A stretch of 64,000 nucleotides of DNA from Vibrio ziniensis (GCF_011064285.1 NZ_CP049331.1:1-64000); one strand, 5' to 3'. Counted from the stretch's first letter, positions 22,100 to 32,449 are shown. Program-made: numbers and translations. The notes: a model not told the origin generated them from the letters alone.

Positions 22100-23941
22100 C
22101 TAGCCCTCTAGCTTAGATTTATCTCGCACTGCACCTTTGTCAGCACTGGTAGCCATACTGGCGTAAGCTTTCAGTGCAAGAGATACGGTGCGTTGACGAT
22201 CAACAGGTTTCCAGCCAAGTTTTTCTTGTTCCGCGTGGCGCTCAGCGAGCTCTTGCTCTGAGACTTGTAGCACAATAGTGCGGTTTGGAATGTCAATAGA
22301 GATAGTGTCTCCAGCCTTCACCAACCCAATCGTGCCACCGTTTGCTGCTTCAGGAGAGACGTGACCGATCGATAGGCCAGAAGTACCACCAGAGAAACGA
22401 CCGTCAGTTAATAGTGCACACTCTTTACCTAGACCCATAGATTTTAGGTAAGTGGTTGGGTAAAGCATCTCTTGCATGCCCGGACCACCTTTAGGACCTT
22501 CGTAACGAATAACTACCACATCACCAGATTTCACTTTGCCACCAAGAATGCCTTCAACGGCATCTTCTTGGCTTTCAAATACCACCGCTGGGCCTTCAAA
22601 CTTGAGGATGCTTTCATCTACGCCTGCTGTTTTAACAATACATCCATCGAGGGCGATGTTACCGCGAAGTACCGCCAGACCACCGTCTTGGCTGAATGCG
22701 TGTTGTTTCTCGCGGATACAACCGTCTTTACGGTCAATGTCTAATGTGTCCCAACGGCAATTTTGCGAGAAAGCTTGAGTGGTACGGATACCTGCTGGAC
22801 CTGCACGGAAGAAGTCTTTTACTGCGTCAGAGCTGGTTTGCATCACATCGTATTGGCTAAGTTGTTCTTCCATAGTTAAACCAAGAACGGTATTGGTTTT
22901 TCCATGAAGTAGGCCTGCACGGTTCAGCTCGCCCAAAATACCCATTACACCACCAGCACGGTGAACATCTTCCATGTGGTATTTCTGAGTGGACGGTGCA
23001 ACTTTACATAGATGAGGGATCATGCGAGACATGCGGTCGATATCAGTCATATCGAAATCCACTTCGCCTTCCTGAGCCGCTGCAAGTAAGTGAAGAACGG
23101 TGTTGGTTGAACCACCCATTGCAATATCTAATGCCATTGCGTTTTCGAACGCTTCTTTCGTTGCGATATTACGTGGTAGTGCACTTGCGTCATCTTTTTC
23201 GTAGTAACGTTTGGTGAGTTCTACGATACGACGACCTGCATTGATGAACAGCTCTTTACGGTCAGCATGTGTTGCCAGCATAGAACCGTTACCCGGTTGA
23301 GATAAACCCAAAGCTTCAGTCAAACAGTTCATTGAGTTTGCGGTAAACATACCTGAACAAGAACCACAGGTTGGACATGCAGAACGCTCTACTTGCTCGC
23401 TTTGCGCGTCAGAAACTTTAGGGTCAGCGCCTTGCATCATCGCATCAACAAGGTCTAGTTTGATGATTTGGTCAGAAAGCTTAGTTTTACCTGCTTCCAT
23501 CGGGCCACCAGAAACAAAGATCACCGGAATATTGAGGCGCATAGACGCCATTAACATCCCCGGAGTGATTTTGTCACAGTTAGAGATACAGACCATTGCG
23601 TCTGCACAGTGTGCGTTCACCATGTACTCTACTGAGTCTGCAATTAGCTCACGCGATGGCAGTGAGTAAAGCATACCGCCGTGACCCATTGCGATACCAT
23701 CGTCAACGGCGATGGTGTTGAATTCTTTTGCGATGCCACCTGCCGCTTCGATTTCCGCAGCAACCAGTTGACCTAAGTCTTTAAGGTGAACGTGACCCGG
23801 AACGAACTGAGTGAATGAGTTTACGACCGCGATGATTGGCTTACCGAAATCTTCTTCTTTAACGCCAGTTGCACGCCATAGTGCGCGTGCTCCTGCCATG
23901 TTGCGTCCATGTGTAGTCGTGGCCGAACGATATTTAGGCAT
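22100..23941 (-). CDS. ilvD: Dihydroxy-acid dehydratase
   Basis: IlvD dehydrates 2,3-dihydroxy-isovalerate and -methylvalerate to the 2-keto acids of valine and isoleucine using an Fe-S cluster. The 613-residue protein has cluster-ligand candidates C122 (NCDKITPGM) and C195 ([11 protein letters not shown]). The family end motif is intact. In E. coli and V. cholerae ilvE lies between ilvM and ilvD; here ilvM and ilvD are only 40 bases apart and ilvE is missing. Confidence 0.98.
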   Translation of the reverse strand: MPKYRSATTTHGRNMAGARALWRATGVKEEDFGKPIIAVVNSFTQFVPGHVHLKDLGQLVAAEIEAAGGIAKEFNTIAVDDGIAMGHGGMLYSLPSRELIADSVEYMVNAHCADAMVCISNCDKITPGMLMASMRLNIPVIFVSGGPMEAGKTKLSDQIIKLDLVDAMMQGADPKVSDAQSEQVERSACPTCGSCSGMFTANSMNCLTEALGLSQPGNGSMLATHADRKELFINAGRRIVELTKRYYEKDDASALPRNIATKEAFENAMALDIAMGGSTNTVLHLLAAAQEGEVDFDMTDIDRMSRMIPHLCKVAPSTQKYHMEDVHRAGGVMGILGELNRAGLLHGKTNTVLGLTMEEQLSQYDVMQTSSDAVKDFFRAGPAGIRTTQAFSQNCRWDTLDIDRKDGCIREKQHAFSQDGGLAVLRGNIALDGCIVKTAGVDESILKFEGPAVVFESQEDAVEGILGGKVKSGDVVVIRYEGPKGGPGMQEMLYPTTYLKSMGLGKECALLTDGRFSGGTSGLSIGHVSPEAANGGTIGLVKAGDTISIDIPNRTIVLQVSEQELAERHAEQEKLGWKPVDRQRTVSLALKAYASMATSADKGAVRDKSKLEG

Positions 23942-23981
23942 GTTGTGTTTCCTTACCTTATTGCTTTTGCCCTAAAGGGCT

Positions 23982-24266
23982 TTAAGCACAAATTTTTTGT
24001 TGTAAATTGTTGTTTGGCAACTCGTCATTTTTGATGTTAGTTACATCAACAGTACGAATGTCCCATAATTTTTCTATCTGGTTGATTAGGGTAGAAATAG
24101 GTCTGTCGCTGTCGACAATGATCTCTACGCTTGCAACCTTGCTTTCGTGGTTTTGAGTTGCCGCTACTTGCTTAATGATGAAGCCGCGGTGGCGAATCAC
24201 ACGCAGAACACGCTCAAGTAGTACTGGTTTATCGTCTGCTTTGATGTCGAGTAGATATCTTTGCAT
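23982..24266 (-). CDS. ilvM: Acetolactate synthase II small subunit
   Basis: IlvM is the regulatory ACT-domain subunit that activates the IlvG catalytic subunit. The 94-residue product begins MQRYLLDIKADDKPVLLERVLRV and has the ACT core GFIIKQVAATQ. A 15-residue tail (DELPNNNLQQKICA) extends past the ACT fold and looks variable. It starts 12 bases after the ilvG stop. Confidence 0.95.
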   Translation of the reverse strand: MQRYLLDIKADDKPVLLERVLRVIRHRGFIIKQVAATQNHESKVASVEIIVDSDRPISTLINQIEKLWDIRTVDVTNIKNDELPNNNLQQKICA

Positions 24267-24278
24267 GGTGAGCCTCTC

Positions 24279-25925
24279 TTAAGTGTTCTCTAACATGTCA
24301 TTGTTGGATGCGCCCGGCGGTACCAACGGCCATACGTTTTCTTCTTCATCGATCAGTACATGAAGTAGATAAGCAGTTTTGCTCTCAAGCATTTCTTTTA
24401 GTGCCGGCTCAACTTCTTCTTTCTTAGTGATGGTTTTGCCTGGAATATCGAACGCTTTTGCTAGCATCACGAAATCTGGGTTGTCATCAAGGATTGTTTC
24501 ACTATGGCGACCATCAAAGAACAGTGATTGCCACTGGCGAACCATACCTAGGCGTTGGTTGTTCAACAATACCATCTTCACTGGAATTTTACGGCGTTTC
24601 AGTGTGCCTAGCTCTTGAACGTTCATCATGAATGAACCGTCACCAGAAACCAGAATCGATTGGTCTTCTGGACGTGCTACCGCTGCACCCATCGCTGCTG
24701 GTAAACCAAAACCCATAGTGCCTAGGCCCGCAGACGAGATGAAGTTTTGCGGCATACGCGGTTGAATATGTTGTGCTGCCCACATTTGATGCTGACCAAC
24801 GTCAGTTGAGACCATCGAGCTGTCTGGCATCATGTCAGACAGTTGTTTCAACAATAGTGGAGCGTAGATGAGATCGCCCGGATGGTCATAACGCCATTTA
24901 AAACCACTGCGTAGGCTTTCGCTGTGATGTACCCAAGATGAAATATCATGACTCAATTCTAACTGAGGCAAAATGGTATTGATGTCACCACGCAGTGCCG
25001 CATTGGCTTTGCGTAGTTTGTTGAACTCGGCTGCATCGATATCGATATGGATGACTTTCGCATGAGGAGCGAAGGTGTCCAGTTTGCCCGTCACTCGGTC
25101 ATCAAAACGAGCACCGACAACGATCAATAAATCACTTTCCTGAACGACTAGGTTAGCGGCTTTGGTACCGTGCATACCCAACATCCCAAGGTAGTGTGGG
25201 TCGTGGCGCTCGATAGTTCCCAAACCTTTTAGTGTACTCACCGAAGGCATTGGGTTTAAACGTAAGAAGTTGCGAACGCAGTCTGTTGCATGAGCTAGTT
25301 GCACACCGCCGCCAACATACAACACAGGGCGCTTGCTTTCCGCCATCAACTGCTGCGCTTTGACTAACTGCTGTGGGTCAACTTGAGGAATCGCTGGTGG
25401 CGTAAAGCTTGGTAGTGATGTCACAGGTGCTTGACCAAGTTGCACGTCTTTAGCGATATCAACGATAACCGGACCTGGGCGACCAGTTTTAGCAACTTCA
25501 AACGCTTCAGCAAGCGTTGGAGCAAGTTCATTAATATCGGTAACGAGGTAGCTATGCTTGGTACAAGAAAGAGACATTCCTATCACATCCATTTCTTGGA
25601 AAGCGTCAGTACCAATGTGAGAGCTGGCGACCTGACCGGTGATAGCAACGAGTGGAACGGAATCTAGAAAGGCATCGGCAAGGCCGGTTACAAGGTTTGT
25701 GGCTCCAGGGCCTGATGTTGCCATACATACTGCTACGTCTTGAGTGGCTCTGGCCATGCCTATGGCAGCCATTGCAGCACCTTGTTCGTGGCGACACAGT
25801 ATGTGTTCTACTCCGCCATCATACAAAGCATCATAGATAGGCATAATTGCGCCACCCGGATAACCAAAAATGGTCTTGATACCTTGCTGTTTTAAAGCGG
25901 CTACGACTAGTTGCGCTCCCGTCAT
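24279..25925 (-). CDS. ilvG: Acetolactate synthase II large subunit
   Basis: IlvG joins two pyruvates, or pyruvate and 2-oxobutanoate, to acetohydroxy acids using ThDP, Mg2+ and FAD. The 548-residue chain is intact, unlike the frameshifted ilvG of E. coli K-12. It has the ThDP-activating glutamate E47 (RHEQGAA), the FAD domain in the middle, and the ThDP/Mg motif [12 protein letters not shown] followed by [12 protein letters not shown]. It is first structural gene of the operon, separated from the leader attenuator by an ERIC element. Confidence 0.98.
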   Translation of the reverse strand: MTGAQLVVAALKQQGIKTIFGYPGGAIMPIYDALYDGGVEHILCRHEQGAAMAAIGMARATQDVAVCMATSGPGATNLVTGLADAFLDSVPLVAITGQVASSHIGTDAFQEMDVIGMSLSCTKHSYLVTDINELAPTLAEAFEVAKTGRPGPVIVDIAKDVQLGQAPVTSLPSFTPPAIPQVDPQQLVKAQQLMAESKRPVLYVGGGVQLAHATDCVRNFLRLNPMPSVSTLKGLGTIERHDPHYLGMLGMHGTKAANLVVQESDLLIVVGARFDDRVTGKLDTFAPHAKVIHIDIDAAEFNKLRKANAALRGDINTILPQLELSHDISSWVHHSESLRSGFKWRYDHPGDLIYAPLLLKQLSDMMPDSSMVSTDVGQHQMWAAQHIQPRMPQNFISSAGLGTMGFGLPAAMGAAVARPEDQSILVSGDGSFMMNVQELGTLKRRKIPVKMVLLNNQRLGMVRQWQSLFFDGRHSETILDDNPDFVMLAKAFDIPGKTITKKEEVEPALKEMLESKTAYLLHVLIDEEENVWPLVPPGASNNDMLENT

Positions 25926-26047
25926 CGTACGCCTCCGTTAGTGCGATTTGAATCGCTGTGATTAATTGTGTTGTGTTTGCACGTCATGTGCGCTCCCATT
26001 CTTCCTGACATATCCGACTAGGTATTAATCAGTATGTGCTTTTTATT

Positions 26048-26176
26048 TATCCCCTTCCTACTTGAAGCTGCAGTGGTGTTGTCTGCATTCGTTCACCCCA
26101 ATCACGCATGGTAATCTGTGGTCATGGGGATTCACTCACTTGTCGCCTACCTGCAACTTCAAGTAGTTTGGGTATA
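26048..26176. repeat. ERIC (intergenic repeat unit), copy 2, inside the ilv leader
   Basis: A 129-base imperfect palindrome, close to the canonical ERIC length of about 127. The ends CTACTTGAAGCTGCAG and CTGCAACTTCAAGTAG are complementary, and the core TTCACCCCAATCAC and ATGGGGATTCACTC is the ERIC signature. It lies between the ilv attenuator (26210-26247) and ilvG, so it should be transcribed as part of the ilvGMDA mRNA and fold into a long hairpin about 120 bases ahead of the ilvG start. Confidence 0.92.
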
Positions 26177-26209
26177 GTCTTATTGTTTTTGTTTCAGCAT
26201 AAAGGCTGT

Positions 26210-26247
26210 AAAAAAGCCCCCGGACTTTTCAGTGCGGGGGCTTTTTG
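26210..26247 (-). terminator. Attenuator of the ilvGMDA operon
   Basis: On the minus strand AAAAAGCCCCCGCACT-GAAA-AGTCCGGGGGC is followed by six Ts, starting 11 bases after the ilvL stop codon. It closely resembles the E. coli ilvL attenuator in stem sequence. Together with the leader peptide it forms a classical translation-coupled attenuator. Confidence 0.92.
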
Positions 26248-26258
26248 AATCTTGGCAA

Positions 26259-26348
26259 TTATTTTACGCCTGCAAGTCCCCGCGCGGTCTTAATAATGAC
26301 CACGATAATCAGGGTAATCAGTGAGTTAATGCGGGCGTTCAAATTCAT
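26259..26348 (-). CDS. ilvL: ilv operon leader peptide
   Basis: A 29-codon frame reads MNLNARINSLITL at the start and then I-I-V-V-I-I at 14-19. In total it has six Ile, four Leu and three Val, exactly the amino acids made by the operon. Ribosome stalling at these codons would prevent the attenuator at 26210-26247. The position, size and codon content match ilvL of E. coli, though the sequence is divergent. The remaining spacer 26349-26556 carries the divergent ilvL and comM promoters. Confidence 0.93.
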   Translation of the reverse strand: MNLNARINSLITLIIVVIIKTARGLAGVK

Positions 26349-26556
26349 CAATATGCTCTAAAAAATCGTTTTAATAGTATGCGCAATTGTTTGCGTCTCT
26401 AGTGGTAACACACATCTCCGTTACATGACAAGCAAAAACTCATTCTTTTTTCACATTCTCGCTCTCAGCTCTCACGATATATAACAAGTACCACCCGCTA
26501 GCAGCAGGCTGAATTTGCTGCTGAGTGATTGTTAATCAAAGCATAAGGGAAAATGG

Positions 26557-28083
26557 ATGGGACTTGCGATTATTCATAGCCGAGCAAGTGTCGGTGTTGA
26601 AGCGCCTTCGGTAACGGTGGAAGTTCATATTAGTAATGGTATGCCAGGGTTCACTTTGGTTGGCTTGCCGGAAACTACAGTAAAGGAGTCAAGAGACAGA
26701 GTTCGCAGCGCGATCATCAATTCTCAGTTTTCTTTCCCAGCGAAGAAAATCACCGTCAATTTAGCTCCCGCCGATCTGCCAAAGGAGGGGGGGAGGTTTG
26801 ATTTGCCGATTGCGTTAGGTATTTTGGCTGCGTCGAATCAAATTGCGCAAAATCACTTAGATAGACATGAATTTCTCGGAGAACTGGCTTTATCTGGCGA
26901 GCTACGTTGTGTGAAAGGTGTGCTTCCTGCGGCGTTAGCGGCATCCAACAATCAACGAAGTTTGGTTGTTCCTCATTGGAATGGCGATCAAGCGGCTTTG
27001 GTTGATGGCAAACGGCATAAGTCGGCTCAAACGCTATTGGAAGTCTGTGCCGATCTTTGTGGGCAGAAAACTCTGAGTTTGTTTGAAAGTTCAAACATAG
27101 CCCCAAACCCTAATATGCAACGAGATTTGCAAGATATCATCGGGCAACAACAGGGAAAACGTGCGTTAGAAATCGCGGCTGCGGGAAATCACAATCTGTT
27201 GTTTTTAGGGCCTCCCGGTACGGGCAAAACCATGTTGGCTTCACGCTTGTGTGATTTGCTGCCGCCAATGACCGACGTTGAAGCAATGGAAACGGCTTCG
27301 GTGGCATCTCTCACTCAGCAAGAGATCAATCTTCACAACTGGAAACAGCGCCCGTTTCGTTCTCCACATCACTCAAGTTCAATGGCGGCACTGGTTGGGG
27401 GCGGCTCCATTCCTCGTCCTGGAGAAATATCGTTAGCTCACAATGGTTTACTTTTTCTCGATGAAATGCCCGAGTTTGAACGCAAGGTGCTTGATTCACT
27501 GCGTGAGCCATTGGAGTCTGGAGAAATTATTATTTCTCGCGTACAAGGTAAAACGCGTTTCCCTGCTCGCTTTCAGTTGGTAGGTGCATTAAATCCAAGC
27601 CCTACTGGGTACCACGAAGGAGACCAAGCCAGAGTCAATCCACAGGTGATTTTGCGCTATTTGAGTCGGTTGTCTGGTCCTCTATTGGACAGATTTGATA
27701 TGTCGATTGAGATTCCTGCATTGCCGAAAGGCATGTTATCAAACGGTGGCGATAGGGGGGAGCCTACATCAGTAGTGAAAGAACGAGTGCTACAAGCGCG
27801 TGAAAAAATGCTACAGCGAAATGGAAAAGTGAACGCGTTTTTGCAAAGCAGAGAGATAGAACAAATTTGTCCTCTAACCAAACCTGATGCGGAGTTTCTG
27901 GAAAATGCTTTGCATCGTTTGGGGTTGTCCGTTCGCGCCTATCATCGCATCATCAAAGTGGCTCGTACTATTGCGGATTTACAAGGCGAGAGCCAAATCA
28001 ATCGTTCACATTTGGCAGAAGCGCTCGGTTATCGTTCGATGGATAGATTACTTAAACAACTCATAGCACAATCTGTAAGCTGA
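26557..28083 (+). CDS. comM: ComM/YifB AAA+ branch-migration helicase
   Basis: This 508-residue protein has an N-terminal Lon-protease-like fold (about 1-170), then an AAA+ Mg-chelatase-type ATPase with Walker A GPPGTGKT at 218-225 and Walker B GLLFLDEMPEF. The C-terminal part is Mg-chelatase-like. ComM in V. cholerae is a hexameric helicase that promotes branch migration during natural transformation. The start at 26557 gives the family N-terminus MGLAIIHSRASVGVEAP; an ATG four bases earlier is out of frame. It is divergent from the ilv operon. Confidence 0.96.
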   Translation: MGLAIIHSRASVGVEAPSVTVEVHISNGMPGFTLVGLPETTVKESRDRVRSAIINSQFSFPAKKITVNLAPADLPKEGGRFDLPIALGILAASNQIAQNHLDRHEFLGELALSGELRCVKGVLPAALAASNNQRSLVVPHWNGDQAALVDGKRHKSAQTLLEVCADLCGQKTLSLFESSNIAPNPNMQRDLQDIIGQQQGKRALEIAAAGNHNLLFLGPPGTGKTMLASRLCDLLPPMTDVEAMETASVASLTQQEINLHNWKQRPFRSPHHSSSMAALVGGGSIPRPGEISLAHNGLLFLDEMPEFERKVLDSLREPLESGEIIISRVQGKTRFPARFQLVGALNPSPTGYHEGDQARVNPQVILRYLSRLSGPLLDRFDMSIEIPALPKGMLSNGGDRGEPTSVVKERVLQAREKMLQRNGKVNAFLQSREIEQICPLTKPDAEFLENALHRLGLSVRAYHRIIKVARTIADLQGESQINRSHLAEALGYRSMDRLLKQLIAQSVS

Positions 28084-28189
28084 AATTATGGTTTGGTACT
28101 CTGACCTTTGAATAGTGATATTTCAAAATGATGACAAGTGAGTATAATTGGGCGCCTATTTTTTGTTCATTGTTATTAAAGGCTCTACA

Positions 28190-29068
28190 TTGTCTTATTT
28201 GTTGCTCACTATCAATGCATTACTAGTTATCGTTAATACGACGATATGCTCGGTTGCTATTTGTTTTATCGCAATAGTGAAATTGTTGCTGCCGACTCAA
28301 AAATGGAAAGCTTATGCAACTCAAATGGCAGATAAAGCTATGTGGTTGTGGGCAACTGTGAATGCGAGGCTACTTGCAGTGTCTAACCCTGTTCAGTGGG
28401 ATATTGAAGGTGGGGAAGATTTAAAGAAAGCCGGTTGGTATCTGTTGATCAGTAATCACTTAAGTTGGACTGACATAGTGGTGCTGTGTGCGGTATTTAA
28501 AGACAGAATACCGATGCCGAAGTTCTTTTTAAAACAGCAGTTGCTTTACGTCCCTTTCATGGGAATGGCATGTTGGGCTCTGGATATGCCGTTTATGCGA
28601 CGTTATTCACGAGAATACTTACTCCGTCATCCTGAGAAGCGTGGTGAAGACTTAAAAACTACGCGTCGCTCTTGTGAAAAATTCAAGTTCCATCCGACAA
28701 CCGTCGTCAACTATGTTGAGGGTACTCGTTTTAATCCGAAAAAGCAGAAGTCAACACGCTCATCCTATCAACATTTATTGCCACCCAAGTCTGGTGGTAT
28801 TGCTTATACTTTGGCGGCGATGGGAGAACAGTTTGAAAGCATTATTGATGTTACGCTGGCTTACCCTGATAACGTCGATAAACCGTTCCGTGACATATTA
28901 ATGGGGCGCATGCAGCGTATCGTGGTGCGTGTTCGTGTATTGCCTGTTGATGAAAATGTCAGTGGTGATTATTTCAATGACAAACCATACAAACGCCAGT
29001 TTCAGCAGTGGCTAGGGGATGTGTGGCAAGACAAAGACGAGTTATTGAAAGAGATCTATAAACCTTAA
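28190..29068 (+). CDS. YihG-like lysophospholipid acyltransferase
   Basis: A PlsC-domain acyltransferase of the inner membrane, 292 residues from TTG at 28190. An N-terminal membrane helix (about 3-35) leads to the HX4D catalytic motif NHLSWTD (H90, D95) and the substrate motif VEGTRFNP. YihG relatives acylate lysophosphatidic acid with unusual chain preference. The TTG start is chosen because AAAGG lies about 8 bases upstream; the frame could begin at an earlier TTG (28148), adding 14 residues with no SD. In E. coli yihG also lies near dsbA and srkA. Confidence 0.85.
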   Translation: MSYLLLTINALLVIVNTTICSVAICFIAIVKLLLPTQKWKAYATQMADKAMWLWATVNARLLAVSNPVQWDIEGGEDLKKAGWYLLISNHLSWTDIVVLCAVFKDRIPMPKFFLKQQLLYVPFMGMACWALDMPFMRRYSREYLLRHPEKRGEDLKTTRRSCEKFKFHPTTVVNYVEGTRFNPKKQKSTRSSYQHLLPPKSGGIAYTLAAMGEQFESIIDVTLAYPDNVDKPFRDILMGRMQRIVVRVRVLPVDENVSGDYFNDKPYKRQFQQWLGDVWQDKDELLKEIYKP

Positions 29069-29075
29069 CGAACAT

Positions 29076-29105
29076 TAAAAAGGGAGCGTGATGCTCCCTT
29101 TTTAC
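29076..29105. terminator. Bidirectional terminator between yihG-like gene and dsbA
   Basis: AAAAAGGGAGC-GTGAT-GCTCCCTTTTT: an A-run and a T-run flank a GC stem, so it serves both convergent transcripts. Confidence 0.92.
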
Positions 29106-29108
29106 TAC

Positions 29109-29711
29109 TTATTTCTTGTTAACTAAGAAATTGACCAGCTCAAAGTACTCATCCAGAGTTTTGATGCCTTGTGCTTGCACTAGGTAATGGTTGTTGACCA
29201 CAACTGCTGGAACACCGCTTAGACCGCTGTCTTGAAACTGTTTGTCAAAACGACGAACCATAGAGTCCACCGCAAAACCGCTGAATGCCGCATCAAATTT
29301 GTTGCCATCAATCCCTTCATCAGTAAAGATCTGACGCAGTTCTTGGTCATCTTTTGGTGGCTGACGTAAGTTGTGAATACGGTTAAACATTACTGGAATC
29401 ATTTTTTCTTCAACGCCAAGCGCAATCATAGTAGCGTAAGCTTTACTCATTGATTTACCCATGTTGCCACCCATGAATGAGACGTGATTCTTCTGCAATT
29501 TAACGCCTTCTGGAAGTTTGCCTTTCAATTGAGCAATGATGGGTTCAAACGCATTACAGTGTGGGCAGTAAAATGAGAAATACTCTACTACGCTAGGTTT
29601 TGAAGAAGGTGTTAGGTCGAGCTCTTTGTAGTGCACTCCTTCCTGAAAGTCGATTGCGTAAGCCGAAAGGCTAAACATCAGGGTTGCAACCAGTGCAAAC
29701 AATTTTTTCAT
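29109..29711 (-). CDS. dsbA: Thiol:disulfide interchange protein DsbA
   Basis: DsbA introduces disulfide bonds into periplasmic proteins. The 200-residue precursor has a signal peptide ([19 protein letters not shown], about 1-19), the thioredoxin-fold active site C49-P50-H51-C52 and the cis-proline segment SGVPAVVV. The ATG at 29711 has GGAG six bases upstream; an ATG four codons earlier is possible but spoils the signal peptide. It follows srkA by 32 bases, as in the E. coli srkA-dsbA unit. Confidence 0.97.
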   Translation of the reverse strand: MKKLFALVATLMFSLSAYAIDFQEGVHYKELDLTPSSKPSVVEYFSFYCPHCNAFEPIIAQLKGKLPEGVKLQKNHVSFMGGNMGKSMSKAYATMIALGVEEKMIPVMFNRIHNLRQPPKDDQELRQIFTDEGIDGNKFDAAFSGFAVDSMVRRFDKQFQDSGLSGVPAVVVNNHYLVQAQGIKTLDEYFELVNFLVNKK

Positions 29712-29743
29712 TACGGACTCCATTTTCCTTTAAAGGTAATAAC

Positions 29744-30730
29744 TTACCATTGTGGCATTAGTGAGAGCGCAGGCTCGTCTAATGCTGCTATTTGTTCTTT
29801 GAATGCGAGCACTTGACCTTCCCAGTATTTAGGATCGTTGAACCAAGGAAAGGCGATTGGAAAAGCTGGATCATCCCAACGTTTTGCCAGCCAAGCCATG
29901 TAGTGCACCATTCGTAGACCACGAAGTGGTTCAATTAGTTTCAATTCTGAAACGTTAAAATCGCAAAACTCTTGGTAGCCTTCAAGCAAAATATCCAACT
30001 GAACCAGTTTATCTTGGCGTTCACCGTTGAGTAGCATCCATAAATCTTGTACCGCTGGGCCATTGCGAGCGTCATCAAGATCGACAAACATTGGACCATC
30101 GCGCCAAAGAATATTACCCGGATGGCAGTCACCGTGAAGGCGAATGTTGCAATGCGTTGTTGACCATTGTTGTTCTATCTTCTTGATAAGCAGATCTAAG
30201 TCGTTGAAGAAAACCTTCTCAAGGTGCATTGGAATGCATTGAGAGTTTTGTAGCAGCGCTCTTGGTTGATACAAGTACTCTTCTAAACTCAAGGTTGGTC
30301 GATGCTGAAAAGCCTTTTCAGCGCCAATTTTATGAATACGACCTAAGAAACGACCTACCCACTCCAGTTGTTCTTCGTTATCCACTTCAAATTGACGACC
30401 GCCGACGCTGTTAAACAGGGCAAAGTCGTAACCTTGGTAGTGATGGAGGCTGGTGCCATTGATAACCAGTGGTGGTGCAAGTGGGATTTCAGCGTCAGCC
30501 AATTCGAGAGCAAACTCATGTTCTTCGCGAATTTGCTCGGTTGTCCAGCGCTGCGGGCGATAAAACTTTACGACGAAGCGGCGTTTGTCTTCATCAATAA
30601 ACTGATAGACACGGTTTTCATAGCTGTTAAGAGCAAGAAACCCCGATTCGGCACGAATACCGATACTCTCTAATGCATACCACATTAGATCCGGTGTTAA
30701 AGCGTCAAAGTGAAACGTTGCTTGAGTCAT
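29744..30730 (-). CDS. srkA: Stress response kinase A (YihE/RdoA)
   Basis: SrkA is a Ser/Thr protein kinase with a choline-kinase-like (APH) fold, which counters MazEF-linked stress death in E. coli. The 328-residue protein has the lysine strand FVVKFYRP, the catalytic HGDCHPGNILWRD segment and the metal-binding FVDLDDARNGP segment. It is upstream of dsbA on the same strand and read with it. Confidence 0.95.
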   Translation of the reverse strand: MTQATFHFDALTPDLMWYALESIGIRAESGFLALNSYENRVYQFIDEDKRRFVVKFYRPQRWTTEQIREEHEFALELADAEIPLAPPLVINGTSLHHYQGYDFALFNSVGGRQFEVDNEEQLEWVGRFLGRIHKIGAEKAFQHRPTLSLEEYLYQPRALLQNSQCIPMHLEKVFFNDLDLLIKKIEQQWSTTHCNIRLHGDCHPGNILWRDGPMFVDLDDARNGPAVQDLWMLLNGERQDKLVQLDILLEGYQEFCDFNVSELKLIEPLRGLRMVHYMAWLAKRWDDPAFPIAFPWFNDPKYWEGQVLAFKEQIAALDEPALSLMPQW

Positions 30731-30731
30731 A

Positions 30732-30765
30732 GATTAAAAAGGGCTCATTGCTGAGCCCTTTGCCA
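30732..30765 (-). terminator. Terminator after ccoG
   Basis: On the minus strand AAAGGGCTCA-GCAA-TGAGCCCTTTTTAAT, between the ccoG stop and the srkA start, so ccoG and srkA are probably separate units. Confidence 0.85.
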
Positions 30766-30785
30766 TAATTTTTCGGTGATGAAGT

Positions 30786-32210
30786 TTAGAGCTTTTTAAT
30801 AAAACGGCTTTCAACTTCTATCGTGAATTGGTTGCTGTCGTCGCTGAGTATAAACTGAATCGTCGCAACAGGAGAACTTAAGCTCTCTGGTTTTACACCT
30901 AAACTCATCGGTAAGTTGACCACTTCCCCAGGTTTAACTTGTACCGTTTGTTTGCCATACCAAGTCACATCCGTTAGACCTGAAACATCCAGTTTGTACG
31001 CCTGAGTATGTTGAGTCTTGTTGATGACTTTCAAGGTGTACGTGTTTTCAACTTCACCGGAACTGTTGGTTCTAAACAGCTGGTTACGATCGCGAATAAC
31101 GCTTAATCCTGCAGGGTCAACCGCGGCAATTTGAGCGACAAATAGGCCAAACATAATGATTAATACAGCACCGTAGCCAATCAGTTTAGGGCGCATTACT
31201 TTGGTGTGTTTACCTGAAAGACGGTGTTCTGTGGTGTAGTTGATCAGACCTTTCTCATAACCCATGCGTTCCATGGTGGTATCACAGGCATCAATACACG
31301 CACCACAGTTAATACATTCGTATTGCAAGCCGTCACGAATATCGATACCGGTAGGGCACACCTGAACACATAAATCACAGTCGATACAGTCACCTAGACC
31401 AAGCGATTTTGGATCCGCTTTGCGCGAGCGAGGTCCACGTTGTTCACCACGAGCGGTGTTGTAACCAACAATGAAGGTATCTTTGTCGAACATCGCTGAT
31501 TGGAAACGGGCATAAGGACACATGTGAATACACATGATTGAGCGCATCCAACCCGCATTACCATAAGTGCAAATAGCAAAGAATAGTACCCAGAACACAG
31601 GCCAGAACGTTGCATTTAGGGTGAAAAAATCAATCACTAAGTCGCGAACAGGAACGAAATAGCCGACAAATGTAAAACCAGTGACCAGTGCAATCGCAAA
31701 CCAAGCAATGTGTTTAAGCGTTTTACGCATTGCTAGCTTGGCGGTCATTTTTCCTTCGTCTTGTTTACGTCGTTTGTTGGCACTGCCTTCGAGTTTTTCT
31801 TCAAACCAGATGTACATGAATGTCCAGACGGTTTGCGGGCAGAGGTAGCCACACCATACACGTCCTAAAAACGTGGTGAGGAAGAATAGTCCAAATGCGG
31901 CAATCATAAATAGGAGTGCAAGTAGCGTTAAATCTTGCGGATAAAGGGTGGTGCCGAAAAAATTGAACTGCTGGTTACCTAGATCCAATAGGATGGCTTG
32001 TCGCTCACCGTACGAGATCCAAGGAACTAATCCAAAGAGTAGTAATAACAACCAACCGCCGTAACGACGTAGTTTTTGGTAAGTCCCTTTGCTTTCCCGA
32101 ACGTAAATTCCCTTGTTCGGGTTAAACCTGTCTCCTCCCTGGCCTTTGTGGGTCTTGGGATTGAAGACTTTAGGAGTCACATCTTTAATGTCTATTTTGT
32201 CCTGACTCAT
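30786..32210 (-). CDS. ccoG: Cytochrome c oxidase accessory protein CcoG
   Basis: CcoG (RdxA/FixG) is an inner-membrane ferredoxin-like cupric reductase required for assembly of cbb3 oxidase. The 474-residue protein has several N-terminal membrane helices and a double 4Fe-4S ferredoxin motif (CIDCDLCVQVCP and CINCGACIDACD). A C-terminal periplasmic immunoglobulin-like domain (about 365-474) follows. The start at 32210 follows SD AAGGA at seven bases. The ccoNOQP operon itself is not in the window. Confidence 0.93.
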   Translation of the reverse strand: MSQDKIDIKDVTPKVFNPKTHKGQGGDRFNPNKGIYVRESKGTYQKLRRYGGWLLLLLFGLVPWISYGERQAILLDLGNQQFNFFGTTLYPQDLTLLALLFMIAAFGLFFLTTFLGRVWCGYLCPQTVWTFMYIWFEEKLEGSANKRRKQDEGKMTAKLAMRKTLKHIAWFAIALVTGFTFVGYFVPVRDLVIDFFTLNATFWPVFWVLFFAICTYGNAGWMRSIMCIHMCPYARFQSAMFDKDTFIVGYNTARGEQRGPRSRKADPKSLGLGDCIDCDLCVQVCPTGIDIRDGLQYECINCGACIDACDTTMERMGYEKGLINYTTEHRLSGKHTKVMRPKLIGYGAVLIIMFGLFVAQIAAVDPAGLSVIRDRNQLFRTNSSGEVENTYTLKVINKTQHTQAYKLDVSGLTDVTWYGKQTVQVKPGEVVNLPMSLGVKPESLSSPVATIQFILSDDSNQFTIEVESRFIKKL

Positions 32211-32403
32211 GGAATTATCCTTTGGGCTTTTAGGCACCGCTTCTAATGACGGTACTCTTTGACATTGCTTTCCCCTTCCGCACAAAGTGAGAAGGATGAG
32301 TATTGTAGTAATAAGTGGACGATTATAACGTCATCAACATTTTCATTTCTTTAAGGCAATCAATCTTTAACAACAAATAATGCATTTTGCATTCGTAATA
32401 CTA

Positions 32404-32430
32404 GAAAAAGAGCGACTAAAAGCCGCTCTT
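32404..32430 (-). terminator. Terminator after yihD
   Basis: On the minus strand AAGAGCGGCTTTTAGTCGCTCTTTTTC: a GC stem with T-run, about 20 bases after the yihD stop. Confidence 0.8.
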
Positions 32431-32449
32431 GTACATGTTATTGAAATAA

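Noticed and set aside
26756-27106. 116-residue ORF antisense to comM
   Set aside because: Shadow of comM coding sequence without start signals.
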